From Macrotrachela quadricornifera (Eukaryota; Rotifera; Eurotatoria; Philodinida; Philodinidae): a stretch of DNA of 64,000 nt. The notes under the pieces were generated by a model that worked only from the letters and a program-made list of their open reading frames with translations, was not told the DNA's origin and did not search any database. Position 1 is the stretch's first letter. Every line of letters begins with the position of its first letter. Shown piece by piece: positions 1 through 11,253 of the stretch. The position numbers and the translations under genes are program-made. The stretch lies in the NCBI GenBank assembly GCA_022393335.1, contig JAJEKB010020725.1, positions 418,254 to 482,253 on the forward strand, given 5' to 3'.

Positions 1-1
1 T

Positions 2-952
2 AAAAAAGAATGTACAATGAGTCATTGGGGACAAAGTTTAACGTCGTCAAACTCATCTTTATCTTATTCAACCCAACAAAAGATGATTGAATATGCCAGG
101 GAAGACGTGATGGCCGTCGTGTTTCTTATAAGACCAATTTTAGAACAATGGTCTTTTATAATGATACAACATCGAAAAATTAATGAAGCATTTATGGCAT
201 TTGAACCGACAAAGTTACCACCATTACCACAACCAAGCAAGAAAAAGAAGAAGAACAAGAATATTGACTTGGGAAAATTTTCAAGATTATTAAATGGAAA
301 AAATGTCGATCTTGGTTCATCAGATGAAGAGATTTATTTATGCCAACTTGTTGAAACAAGAGATACAAATGATAATGATGATGCAGCTAATGGTGGTGTT
401 GTTCCTGTGGTAATAGAAAAAACAACTCAAGAATTAGCCGAAGCAACACAAAATGATTTAGAAGACATTTCAGATGATGAATTATTACATGGTGATAATG
501 AATTAGAAACACCAACACAAGAACATCAAGCTGAACCATTAGAAGATGAAACAACTGAAGCTGATATTATTGTTAATGTAGAACCAGATGAACCAATTGA
601 TGAAGCACCTCAACAACAACAAGTACAACATAAACAAGTCAAACGTGGTCGTGCAGGACGAAGTGCTCAATGGAAGAAACGTCAGAACAAGATGAGAAAT
701 GATAAGACGAAGAAACATCGTTACCGGTACTTCATCAAATTCGAATGTTATTATTTGTTCCCGAAGAAATTGGTGAAGAAGATCTTACGTTATTACGACA
801 TCCAATTTACGCACATAGACGCCGTTGAAGACAACAAATTATTAATTGGGTTGAAGAACAGTCAAGCTCAACATGATGCTCAAAGGAAATTATCCAACAG
901 CATGTTCAACAGAAATGGATATTTCTATTATAGAAGAAAATTCGGACGTTAA
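2..952 (+). CDS. DEDDy 3'-5' exonuclease, C-terminal part (cut by window edge)
   Basis: The frame is open to the first base of the window, so the gene starts upstream and only about 316 codons are seen; the Met at 17 is internal. The first 40 residues fit the end of a DEDD-type exonuclease: KECTMSHWGQ, then YAREDVMAV, which carries the Tyr and Asp of the ExoIII (YxxxD) motif. The catalytic motifs I and II lie outside the window. A Lys-rich patch (KKKKKNKN), a long acidic Gln/Glu-rich linker and a basic C-terminal module (KKHRYRYFIKFECYY onwards, ending YFYYRRKFGR) follow. DEDDy exonucleases are known cargo of bdelloid Terminons, and a degenerate relative lies at 42192-43037. It could instead be an ordinary host gene. 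A T-rich tract follows the stop. Confidence 0.7.
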   Translation, partial: KKECTMSHWGQSLTSSNSSLSYSTQQKMIEYAREDVMAVVFLIRPILEQWSFIMIQHRKINEAFMAFEPTKLPPLPQPSKKKKKNKNIDLGKFSRLLNGKNVDLGSSDEEIYLCQLVETRDTNDNDDAANGGVVPVVIEKTTQELAEATQNDLEDISDDELLHGDNELETPTQEHQAEPLEDETTEADIIVNVEPDEPIDEAPQQQQVQHKQVKRGRAGRSAQWKKRQNKMRNDKTKKHRYRYFIKFECYYLFPKKLVKKILRYYDIQFTHIDAVEDNKLLIGLKNSQAQHDAQRKLSNSMFNRNGYFYYRRKFGR

Positions 953-3383
953 TCTCGTGCTGTGGGTTTTTATTTTTATATATATATATTTTTTTTTTTT
1001 TCTTTCTTTCTCTCTTTTCTCTTCTTCTCTTTCTTTTTTTTTGTGATCTCTACCCGGTGTTGTTGCTAGTCATGTTCTCAGATATTTTTGTATTTCTCTC
1101 TTTTTCGTTTGTTATATCTCAGGTTTTTCTTGGTGCTGAAAAAGTGTTTGTAAACAAAACTTTTTTTCGAAGGGGAAGGGTGTTATATCCCGACCTCTAT
1201 GTGATACATTTATGTTTCTTTCGTGTTCGTCTTTCTCTCCTTTCTTCTCTTTCTTTTTTTGTGATATATATATTGTTAACTTTGGAAATAAACAGCCAGT
1301 TATGCCTTTAGTGCATCGAACTAAATGTTCTTAACATCTACGAACACGCCCAGAGATCAACAAAGGCATTAACAAAAAAATAGTGGACTAGTAAAGCATG
1401 AACATTAGAACTCTTTATATAACTAATACCAAATGTATGATGATCATTATTTTCGACTATCTGATAGTACTCTTATATTTGTCATCTCCTTCTTAATCTA
1501 AATGCATTTTCTCTTTAAGTATTGTGTATTCCTGTGTATTCATATTATCTTTTCTAAATCTTTGTAATCACAATTCCTTTGTTCTCATAATATTCGTCCT
1601 CTTTTGTCTTCCTGTATTAGTTCGCCGCTTCGACGTATAAATAGACCGATATCAGGCGAACGATTGTAGTTTACACGATAACCTACATGATTTCTTAGGT
1701 GGTATAACAGTATGTCAGACACGTTTACTATGGGGGAAGAGTTTCGTGGCCTTGTTCTTTCTTTAAGACAAGATATACAGATAATAAAAAAGAATACAAG
1801 ACATATCACTGAGAAAAGAAATGGAAAACATAAATAAATGGCAAGTCTGTATCAGTGCGACATTGCTGGAACAGATTTACATTACTTTAATAGCGCTTTT
1901 GTGTTCTGAGGAAAGAGTTTTCTCAAAAACTCGACCCTACACAACTTCTTTATAACTACGACTAGAATGAAGAAAATATATGATAATATTTATCTGGGTA
2001 CGATGTATCACATATCTAACTTTGGATATTTTTGGAATTTGTAATAAGGAAAAAAAGAAGTTTTTTTTCAAAAGGTATCAAGACTTTTGGCTTATCTTGC
2101 ATTTTTATTTCATTACTTATAAAAGCTTCATTTTGCATGTTACAGAAGACCCTTACACAGGCAGAGTAAAACTTTCATTGGTATCGATAAATAATACAAA
2201 ATTGAAAGATACATATGCACGGTTACTCATTGAATCACCTAGCGGCGTTGAATTGGAGCTACTCAACCCAACCTGATGATGTATAAGCTTAGAAAATATA
2301 GAATTGGGTAGGAAACCACTCAAAGAGTCATCTTTTGGCTCGTAGATGATCCATGGGTTGACCCAAAGGCAATTTTTGGCATCCCTCGTCCATATCATTA
2401 TCGAAAGTAGCAGTATTTTTATTGTTCTCATTGTTTTTCTGCAAGAAAACTTTCGTTAAAATCACTCAAATCATATCATTCTTTGCCATTCTTTTATTCC
2501 AAGAAATTGATTATGCGCATGTTTCTTACTAGTTCTGAATGTCTTAACATCAGACATAGTTTGGTATGATGAAAACTGGAGGGATACTTATGTAAGGTAT
2601 AAAATCAACAGTAATTTGGTGAAAAATACAAACTATGCCACTCATACAATGTAAACCAACACATCATACATTCGCGACATCTATCGTAACAAGACTCTTG
2701 ATAAATGGCAACATACGATTCATAGCAACAAAAATCATATACATGCAGATGCACCTATGTTAAGCAAACTTTGAGTTTCTTCGCCAAAATATTTCGATAA
2801 ATAGTGGTCATCATATCATTCGCTATGGCCGTATTGATTCGTCAGGGAGAAAGAGCCAAAAAAGCTACGTTAAAGATATACGTATCTGTCTTAATTTTTT
2901 ATTCATTCTGTTTATGTGCATTTCTACAAAACACTTGCTATCCTTCACGCTCGATTGATTCTTTCATAGACGTTATGATGTGCATTTCATTTATTTTACA
3001 TATACTTTCACGACGATAAAAGCATCTTAATTTCTGCACACGAATATTACATTTATATCACGTTTTTCTCCACCAAAATTCTTTGGACAGCAGTTTTATG
3101 TTTAAACGACATAATTTTTATCTACATTTATTCCTGCACCTTCATACTTAGACTATGCATACGCACAAAGGTCCCCTACACATCTCGCTCCAAGTCTTGC
3201 TTCTGGTCAACAATAAATATTGCAAGTATCACCCTAATGCCATATCAATGCAAACAACTGCGAGTACACATTAAACCAAATTAGAGGTCCTTTTAACACA
3301 AGCTACGACCAAGAATAAAAGATGTTTATAAAAATCCTTTTTACAACAACACTTCCAACACTAGAAACCATGCGCTGTTATTA
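953..3383. other. Gene-poor stretch
   Basis: Pyrimidine-rich DNA (about 980-1050 and 1225-1260) follows the exonuclease stop. After that I see only AT-rich sequence with short ORFs on both strands that match nothing I recognise. A 41-codon plus-strand ORF (1712-1837, rich in Arg/Lys/Ile) and overlapping ORFs near 1980-2431 could be exon remnants, but nothing supports expression. Confidence 0.4.
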
Positions 3384-4689
3384 CAGGGTGTCTCATAAGT
3401 CCGTATGGAAAGTTTTCATTAATATCTTCTATACAATACAAGCAATTAAATTGCTTTTTTTTATAGAATGATAGTATATTCCCTTAAGTTTTATTTCATA
3501 TATTTTGGTTTACAACAAATGCTCAAAATGATCACCATCACTCTCAATACATAAATGCATCCTTTTCACAATATTGAAAAAAACATTACACAAAGTTTCT
3601 TTAGAAATTGATTCGATTTCGTTGTTGATTCTTCTTCGTAATTCAGTCAGATCTTTTATAGGAGTTTTGTAGACGATGTTTTTTAAGTGGCCCCACAAGA
3701 AGAAATCGAGAGGGGTCAAATCCGGTGAGCGTGGAGCCCATCGAACTGGACCACCTCTTCCTATCCACCTGTGAGGAAACTGATGATCCAAATATTGTCG
3801 TACATCAACGGCGAAATGTGGAGGAGCTCCATCTTGTTGAAAAAAAACTGAACGAACCTTGTGTAATCTCCTAACTTCTGGAAGAAAGAAGTTTTGAAGC
3901 ATCGATAAATATTTTTCTCCATTAACAGTATCACCTTCAAAGAAAAATGGACCAATCAAATGAGTTCTTGACATAGCACACCAAACATTTAATTTAGGAG
4001 AATTCATAACTGTTTCAACGGTTGCATGTGGATTATCTTCAGACCAATATCTGACGTTGTGTTTATTAACTAGTCCATGTAGATAAAAAGTAGCTTCGTC
4101 AGAAAAAAATATATTGTCTTGGATACTCTTGTCCTGCAACATCGGTATCAATGTTTTGCACATGTCAACTCTGTCTTGTAAGTCTTCTTCATACAATTGT
4201 TGGACGAATTGTGCCTTGTACGGTTTTAATCCAAGATAATCTCTCATAATTCTATGTGCTGTACCCCGTGAAACGGAACAATCTGTTGCAACAGCGCGAA
4301 CAGATGATTGTGGTTCATTTTGGATGAAGTCACGAACTTCATTGATCTTTTCTTCTGTAATTTTTGGTGGCCTGCCGGAACGTTCTCGATCTTCTACTGT
4401 ACCAGTTTCACAAAAACGTTCGAATGTACGTTTAATACAAGCTTCAGTAGGTGTGTCTTCACCAAAATCGACCTGTAATTTTCGTCTGACGACTGCAGGT
4501 GATTCAAATTTGGCCATTAACAGAACAATTTTTATTCTAATGTTGATAGGCACGGACATTTATCTGAAAGTATATAAAATAAAACTTGGCAGAATATACT
4601 ATCTTTCTATAAAAAAAAACAATTTAATTGCTTGTATTGAATAGGAGATATCAATGAAAACTTTCCATACGGACTTTTGGGACACCCTG
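3384..4689 (-). mobile_element. Tc1/mariner-superfamily transposon, DD41D type
   Basis: The element is 1306 bp and flanked by TA at 3382-3383 and 4690-4691, the expected target duplication. Its ends are inverted repeats of roughly 70 bp starting CAGGGTGTC; the two arms differ at only a few positions (for example TCTCATAAG versus TCCCAAAAG just inside the end). It contains one full-length transposase ORF on the minus strand. Near-identical ends and an open frame suggest fairly recent insertion. It lies immediately upstream of an F-box/LRR-like gene fragment and may have contributed to breaking that gene. Confidence 0.93.
3510..4559 (-). CDS. Mariner-like transposase (DD41D)
   Basis: This 349-aa DDE/D transposase would cut and paste the surrounding element. 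The N-terminal third holds two helix-turn-helix regions (residues about 1-110, with the GRPPKITEE linker typical of the superfamily). The catalytic domain shows the first Asp in FFSDEATFYLHG, the second in FQQDGAPPH and the third in SPDLTPLDFFLWG. I count 41 residues between the second and third Asp, which fits the DD41D (rosa-like) group rather than classical mariner DD34D or Tc1 DD34E. No stops or frame breaks are seen, so it may be functional. Start chosen at MSVPINIRI because the inverted repeat begins just upstream. Confidence 0.92.
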   Translation of the reverse strand: MSVPINIRIKIVLLMAKFESPAVVRRKLQVDFGEDTPTEACIKRTFERFCETGTVEDRERSGRPPKITEEKINEVRDFIQNEPQSSVRAVATDCSVSRGTAHRIMRDYLGLKPYKAQFVQQLYEEDLQDRVDMCKTLIPMLQDKSIQDNIFFSDEATFYLHGLVNKHNVRYWSEDNPHATVETVMNSPKLNVWCAMSRTHLIGPFFFEGDTVNGEKYLSMLQNFFLPEVRRLHKVRSVFFQQDGAPPHFAVDVRQYLDHQFPHRWIGRGGPVRWAPRSPDLTPLDFFLWGHLKNIVYKTPIKDLTELRRRINNEIESISKETLCNVFFNIVKRMHLCIESDGDHFEHLL

Positions 4690-4691
4690 TA

Positions 4692-5827
4692 AATCAAAAT
4701 ATCGAATGTCTGATACTCGAACCATTCTCTATGGAACGAATTCTTCTTTCATGTGCTTATCCTCGTCTACAAAAACTCATCTTTACAAAACTTGGTGAAG
4801 ATTTTCTAAATCATCATTTTACTGGTCAGTGTTTTTCCTATTTGAAATGCAAAGTAATCTTTATTGTTCTAGATAAATCACCTTTAATAAAAAAAGGAAT
4901 TACAAAATTCGACTAAAGATCTTTTGATAATAAATCGTGATAACTCGATTTAATTCTCATGTTTAGAAAACAATACTCAACCTAAAATCGTTTTCTGTTA
5001 TTTCATATTCTGATACAAAGGAATATGATAGTTCAATATTACCAATGATTCGTCAAATGATCTGTCTTGAAAAATTAATATTATCTTTAGATATAACTGA
5101 TCTATCAACAATTATTGATGGAAATTCGTTAAAAAATGAATTGCTCATTTATTTACCTGAACTTCAAATATTTCAATTCAATATAACGACACATAGTCAA
5201 AATTTAAGCAATGAAATGTATCTTCAATCGAATAATGATATTTGTTCAACATTTAATAATTGGAAATATGGTCAAGTTAATTGTAATCTAAGTCGTTATC
5301 AAAAAAATCTTGTTGAATGTCATATTTATTCCCTTCCTGGTTTAATAATTGATATCAATAAAATCACTTATGGTTTTCAAGGATATCTATGTGAAAATAT
5401 TCGAATATTATATCTTGTTGATATTGTTTATCCATTTACACATGAATTTTTTCTTCGTATTTCTCGTTTATTTTCATTGCTAACTCATTTGACTGTTTTA
5501 AATAATCGATTTCGAATTGATCCTGATGAACATCTTGATTGCATAAGTTCAATTGTCGAATTTCGTTATCTGATTTGTTTATCAATTCAGTATCAACGTG
5601 TGATTTATTTCGAACAATTCTTAGATTATACAAAAACACATTTACCAAATTTAATTGATTTGACTATTTCATATGACAATTTATTAATTGTAACAGACTT
5701 TTTTCAACGTGATAGAACTCGTCCAAATTGTTCCGAAGTCGAAACTTTAACATTTACTATACATACAGATGCGGTGCATTCAAAAGAGTTTTATTCATAT
5801 TTTCCTTCTTTAAAGAAACTTTTATGA
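4692..5827 (+). pseudogene. F-box/LRR-like gene, 3' fragment
   Basis: Leucine-rich segments of the kind found in the large bdelloid F-box/LRR-like family are visible. A short piece (about 4692-4826: IECLILEPF, AYPRLQKLIFTKLG) is followed by a possible intron ending near 4976, then a long open stretch (about 4977-5827) with ICLEKLILSLDITDL, ENIRILYLVDIVYPFT and a terminal FPSLKKLL. The family resemblance to the minus-strand gene at 20771-22716 is clear. No F-box N-terminus is found on the other side of the mariner element, and the splice phases I tried at the first junction do not match. I call it a 5'-truncated remnant. Confidence 0.6.
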
Positions 5828-6803
5828 GAAATTTTTCCTGAGTTTGTTCATGTTTTCTACTGATGTAAGAAATAGATTATTTCTTGTATTTATATATGGA
5901 CTTATTGAATTTTCAATACATATCGATAAAAATATTAAAATGAGACTTTTGTTCCAATTAGATGTCAGGACGATTCCTCTTCACTTCATAGTAATCAAAA
6001 CATAGGAGTTGGACTTCAGATACCTTCAAGAATATTGTATCGGAAGAAAAGTCGGCACTTTACGATTAATACTTACACATACCAACAAAAGTTGGGTTTA
6101 TGAGAAAAATAAAAAAAGTGACTGCAGTATCAATACTCGTAAACTTATTTCGCTTGGCAAGATTTTTTTTATACAAAAACTTGGAGAAATTGTAAAAAAA
6201 GTGTATGAGAAATGTATATATACACCTATATATATGCATTGCCACTTTCTGAAATTTATTCTTTTACCTTTTGCCTTATTGTAAATTAAGAAAGCATAAG
6301 AAATTACATTGTGATTAATCGTAACTGTAAATATGACATGAAATTCGTGATAGCGACTTTGATTAACGATGAAAAATATTTATTTCACTACCACTTTGTT
6401 GAGAACGCTTCAAGAAATACAGATTAACTTCGGCCTTCTCAAGCCGAAAGTCTCCGCAACCTATGACTGCAAGTTAAAGTTTAACTAAATACTTATCAAG
6501 AGATACTAGTTCGTCCGAGACAACGAATGACTGGTTTTTTATAAAAAAAATTTCCAATCCAAATCATTTCGTAGTGAACGAATCTTCCAAAGGGGCATTC
6601 GTTAATTCATAAAATAAGTTTGAAAAAAAAACAAAACAAAGAATAAAAAAGTAGACGATAGTATATCGATCATTTCTTGTGTTTGTATTCGTACGCGAAC
6701 GTGATTCAAAAACATCTACTACTACTACTGTAACTAAATGTATCAATAGAAAAACGTTATGGAATGATCATGAGACTTCTTTCATCAGACATATTTATTG
6801 AAG
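5828..6803. other. No gene seen
   Basis: AT-rich sequence downstream of the F-box-like fragment and of the convergent eEF1A pseudogene. I see only short unsupported ORFs and poly-A/T runs. Confidence 0.4.
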
Positions 6804-7995
6804 TTATTTTCTTTTGGCAGTTTTTGATGAATTGGTTAGAACTGTATTATTTCGTTTTTTAACATCTTTGATGATTCCCACAGCTATTGCTTGTCCCATA
6901 TTTTGAATTAAAAAGCGACCTAATGAACGATAGTCTGCAAACTTTTCGACACTTATTGGACTTAATGGAACAATATTGACGATACCAATTTCTTTCGATT
7001 TTAAATATCTTGGTGAGTTTTCAATTGTTCTACCCGATTGACGATGAATTATAGCAATTAGCTCAGTAAAATGACATTGAACATTAACTGTATGACAAAA
7101 GAGCATTGGTGTATACCCTTGACTGATCGACTGCGAATGATGAAGTATAAACAGCTAAAGAAAGATCTTAGATAATTAATTATTAAAGTGTGCCGGATCA
7201 TTTGTCACATCTGAACAGACGAAACCACGTCTTAATTGATTGACTGATATACCTTTTACAGTAAAGAAAATGACTACACCGGGATGAGCCTCTAAAAAAT
7301 GCTCAATTCTATCATATATAAGTATCAAAAACCTTTTTTACCACCGGTATGTCTTTCTGTAATAGGTTGATAACCTTCGAGTGATACTACTTTACTCGAT
7401 AAATTTGACGGAGCAAAATTGACAGTCATATCGTGTCTAAGTACGCCAGTTTCTACTCGACCAAAAGGTGCTGTTGCAAGACCTCCAATTCTGTAGATAT
7501 CATCTAAGGGGAGACGAAGTGGCTTGTTTATCAATTCTTTTGATGGAAGCATGACTTCAAGTGCTTCGAAAACACTTTTCCCAATGATATATTCTTCTTC
7601 GCGCTTAATGAACCATCCCGTAAACCAAGATATATTTTCTGAAACTTCAATCAGATTATCACCGTAGTATCCTGATGTAGGAATAAAGAGAATCGTTGAC
7701 GGTCGATACCCAAGACGATACATGTAATTAGAGATTTCAGTCTGAATTTCATTAAATCGTTTTTCCGAAAATGGTAGTTCAGTCATATCCATTTTGTTAA
7801 TAGCAACAATTATTTGTTGAATACCTAATGTTTGAGTGAGTTGAATATGTGAACATGTCTGACCAGTATTCGAAAAATCGATTTCGAATTCATCAGCAGC
7901 TGTAAAGAATAATCAATTGGATCACTTGCTTCGTAACTGGCTTTTAATTTTTCCAATATCCACACATACTTTGATGCCTCTTTATCTTTCTATAT
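6804..7995 (-). pseudogene. Elongation factor 1-alpha (eEF1A) pseudogene
   Basis: eEF1A delivers aminoacyl-tRNA to the ribosome. Recognisable blocks run in order on the minus strand: KYVWILEKLKASYEAS (helix before switch I), then after a deletion DEFEIDFSNTGQT and INKMD (the NKxD base-specificity motif). Next come domain 2 (LRLPLDDIYRIGGL, FGRVETGVL), then ISQGYTPMLFCHTVNVQCHF and a C-terminal SLGRFLIQNMGQAIAVGIIK followed by a Lys-rich tail. The P-loop, switch I and DxPG regions are missing, and the frame shifts around 7100-7320 and near 7900. It cannot make a working GTPase. It may be a decayed paralogue rather than a processed copy, because a splice-acceptor-like TTTACAG sits at the internal deletion. 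Confidence 0.85.
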
Positions 7996-8138
7996 CACCA
8001 AAAAGAGACTCACAACACATGATGATGAAATGTAAAGATATTGCTTTGTTTTACAATGACGATATTATTCAAAACTCATGTCTAAAGTTGTGCAATTACA
8101 ATAATTGTAATTGAATGGGAAAAACAAGAGATGATTTT

Positions 8139-9122
8139 TTATTTGATATAAATAGGATAAAGAACAGGTATAACAAGATCAAAACCTCCACCAAAGAAAA
8201 TTGGAATAAGTTGTGTTTCCGAACCATTCTTAACTCGAGTGATGGTTACTGTTTGTTTTTCTTGAAAATTCTCTTGATTAAAATGTATTTCTTCTGGTCT
8301 TAATTGAAAACAATCTTTACATTGATCTGATTTCCATCGAATTGTCAAAGTATCATTTCCATTGATTCGTTGTGGTGGAGTTGGTAACCAAATTTGAACT
8401 TTTGTACTTTCATGTAAAGTTCCATTCACTGTTTGAGGTGAATAAAATACACCGAGAGTGACATCACGACAGCTTGTAGTCCAATTTGTTGGAATAGAAT
8501 CGAAATATTTCTCATCGGGTTTACCCATAGATAAAATCTTATAATTAATTATTTTTTGAACGACAGACCATCCTTGACGAACAACACTCGTATATCGAAG
8601 TGGAATTTCCGTATTTTTTCGAAAATAAATTTCTTCACATGGATAATCAAATCCACCATCAACTTGACATGTAACATTCGCATACCAATAATCTTCATCT
8701 TGAGATGAATTCATTGATTTTATCATTGGATATTTAAATTGAATATAATTTTTAATTTCATATGAAGTATAATTACTCCACCAATGTGATGGAAATGAAT
8801 TGATCACATTTCCTCCATATTTCCAATAAGTTCCAAACATACAACCAAAAGGTTCAGTATCAATTGATAATTGAACATAATATTTCGATTGTGGTGAATC
8901 GGGGATTGCATATGGAAAATGTTTCATCACATATGAAGTTTCTAATCCCGAAGCTCCATAACGAAGACTTTTAGATGCTCGTTGATTGATTTCATCAATG
9001 GCGAGAATTGATTGACCAGCATCAGAGGAAAAAACAATTTGAGATGGAAAATATGGTTGGAGACTTTCACTTACACGACACCAGAAATTCAATAAGAACA
9101 AGGATAAGACGATATTCATCAT
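8139..9122 (-). CDS. Secreted glycoprotein of unknown family (intact tandem copy)
   Basis: The 327-aa protein has a clear signal peptide (MMNIVLSLFLLNFWC then VSESLQPYFPSQ) and no later membrane segment, so export is likely. It is rich in aromatic residues and has many N-glycosylation sequons (NYT, NVT, NWT, NGT, NDT, NGS). It has paired cysteines, including CKDC. I do not recognise the family. Two decayed copies follow directly upstream (9195-10202 and 10290-10826) on the same strand with the same landmark motifs (QPYFPSxI, ILAIDxINQRA, DEDYWY, CxxxYFRK). The single-exon frame here defines the intact form. Confidence 0.72.
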   Translation of the reverse strand: MMNIVLSLFLLNFWCRVSESLQPYFPSQIVFSSDAGQSILAIDEINQRASKSLRYGASGLETSYVMKHFPYAIPDSPQSKYYVQLSIDTEPFGCMFGTYWKYGGNVINSFPSHWWSNYTSYEIKNYIQFKYPMIKSMNSSQDEDYWYANVTCQVDGGFDYPCEEIYFRKNTEIPLRYTSVVRQGWSVVQKIINYKILSMGKPDEKYFDSIPTNWTTSCRDVTLGVFYSPQTVNGTLHESTKVQIWLPTPPQRINGNDTLTIRWKSDQCKDCFQLRPEEIHFNQENFQEKQTVTITRVKNGSETQLIPIFFGGGFDLVIPVLYPIYIK

Positions 9123-9194
9123 TCTGACGATGCGAAAGAAAAAAAGGCCGATTATATCTATTCATTTTTCTGTCAGCTGTGTCAATAATTTTTT

Positions 9195-10202
9195 TTATTG
9201 AATCAAAAAATATGACGAAGTTTTCGAAAGGTAATCATAGCCTCCTCCATAAAATTGAGGAACAAGTTGTAAACTTGGCTCATATCCACGCTCTCGAATA
9301 CGTGTGATTTTTAATATTTGTTTTTCTTTAAAATTTTCCGAATTAAAAATCAATTCTTCCGGTGACCATGTAACGAAAGTTGTCCAAGCATTTTGTTTCC
9401 ATCGAATTCTAACAGTATCATTTCCATCGATTCGATGTGGGGGAGTTTTTAAAGACAGTGGAATTTCTTTACTTTCATTTAAAGTCAAATTAAAAACATA
9501 AAGAGGAAATACTAAATCAAGATTAATATTTCGACAAGCACGAGATCAATTTTGAGGTATTAAATGAAAATATTTCTCAATGGATTGTCCAATTGAGTCT
9601 TTTATCCCACTTTGATTGAATTCGAATAAAACGACGAGGAATTTCTGTATTTTTCTTAAAATATATTTCTTCACATGGATAGATTTCTCACATATTCGTC
9701 TGACATGTTTCATTTGAATACCAATAATCTTCATCTCGTGATGTATCATTTGAATAAATCATTTTATACTCAAAATTAATATAATCTTCATACGATGTTT
9801 GATTAAACCACCAATGTGGTGGAAATCTATTTAAACTATTTTCACCATATTTCCAATATATATTATACGAACAACGATCTACACGATTATCAATTAATAA
9901 TTCAACATAAGATTTCGATTCAGGAGAATCTGGAGTTGTATAGGGAAATTGTGTCATTAAAATGATATAAACGTGTAGAATTCTGTGTTACTGTATTGAA
10001 ACCTTTGATAAGCTCGTTGATTGATTTTATCAATAGCTAAGATTGTACGACCATTATCAGGAGAAAAGATTATTTCCGATGGAAAATATGGTTGAATACA
10101 CTCACATATATTCAAACATACAATGAATGATATCAAACAGAAGAAGATTTTCATATCAACAATTTTTCTTTTCGATTTTAATATGAAAAGATCAATTGAC
10201 AA
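9195..10202 (-). pseudogene. Decayed copy 2 of the secreted glycoprotein family
   Basis: Collinear with the intact gene at 8139-9122 but broken into at least four frames. The parts are a signal peptide part (MKIFFCLISFIVCLNICECI, then QPYFPSEIIFS), a middle part (FPYTTPDSPESKSYVELLID), a cysteine part, and a C-terminal part (RIDGNDTVRIRWKQ). The breaks occur where copy 1 is continuous, so they are indels and stops, not introns. Confidence 0.8.
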
Positions 10203-10289
10203 AACATTTTGTTTTTCACACCCACGTTATTATCTCATCTGTATTATCTTCTCACACATTGTCATCTTTTATCATAGAATCACATAGTC

Positions 10290-10826
10290 AGAAAATCGGA
10301 TAAATATTTGTGGTGACATGATCAAAACCTCCACCAATAAACATGGGAATGAGAGTTAATTTAGCATTATCTGTCACACGAGTAATTGTTAAAATTTGTT
10401 TTTCTTGAAAATTGTTTTCGTTAAAATGTAATTCATTTGGTGAGCTCTTTGAACAATCCTTACATTGATTTAATTTTCATTGAATTGTGCGAGTATCATT
10501 TTCGTTCATTCGATGTGTTGGAGTAGGCAACCAAACTTGAATATTTTTACTTTGATTTAAATCGATTTTTGATGTTTGAGGATAATATCAAACACCGAGA
10601 TTAACATCTCTACAAGCCGATGTTCAATTCTGTGCAATGGAACTAAAGTATTTCTGATCAGGTTTTCCCATTGATATTAATTTATAAAAAAGATGGTCAA
10701 TTGTCTCACACCTCATACTCCATGTGCCACTCGAGTTGATCGAAGAGAATTTTTCGTATTTTCTCACATGGATATTCATTTCCATCATCAGTTCGACATG
10801 TAACATTTGCGTACTCATAATTCCCT
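10290..10826 (-). pseudogene. Truncated copy 3 of the secreted glycoprotein family
   Basis: The C-terminal half of the same family is visible on the minus strand (SMGKPDQKYF; an HFNENNFQEKQ-like block; the FGGG-type end), with several stops. Homology ends abruptly near 10826, where an unrelated repeat sequence begins, so the N-terminal half has been lost. Confidence 0.7.
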
Positions 10827-10930
10827 CGACTGAAGGGAGGGTCTTACGAAAAAAACTGAAATGCGTTTGTCTGTATGTCTGTATGTTTGTCACAGGTCAA
10901 AGGAACATGTTTTTCCTATTTTTTTTCCGT

Positions 10931-11253
10931 TGACTGTAAGTCAGTGTCTTAATCCCGAAATTGACGGTGTGTTTATGTGTTTGTCCGCAGGGTCAAAGGT
11001 CGAAGGTCAAAAAAACATCAGCATTATTTCTCTATTAAGAAGGGCTCTAAACATAGTGGTTGTGCATATGGATACGGGGTTATCGAGGTCCCTCTTTCCG
11101 AATATTAAGCAAGTAACGCTCGTCCAGGATAACCAGCATGATCCTCGACTGAATTTTGTTTTTATATTCTCTTGATTTTCAGTTAGGGTTCGAATCCCGG
11201 AATTGAGGGTGTGTTTGCGTGTTTTTAGGCAGCGTCACAGGTCAGAGTTCAAA
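10931..11253 (+). repeat. Two diverged direct repeats of unknown type
   Basis: A segment of about 80 bp at 10931-11013 recurs at about 11178-11253. Both contain AATCCC(G)GAAATTGA/GGAATTGA, a GTGTGTTT-GTGTTT stretch and a GTCAAAGGTC/CACAGGTCAGAG stretch. I cannot assign them to an element class. They sit at the breakpoint of secreted-family copy 3. Confidence 0.45.

Noticed and set aside
1057..1311. Plus-strand ORF rich in Phe/Leu/Ser
   Set aside because: Arises from a T-rich, pyrimidine-rich stretch; no sensible protein features.
1980..2431. Overlapping ORFs at 1980-2276 (+) and 2153-2431 (-) as a gene
   Set aside because: Neither shows a family match, splice extension or consistent composition; they compete for the same DNA.
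3761..3955. Minus-strand ORF inside the transposon
   Set aside because: Out-of-frame shadow of the transposase.
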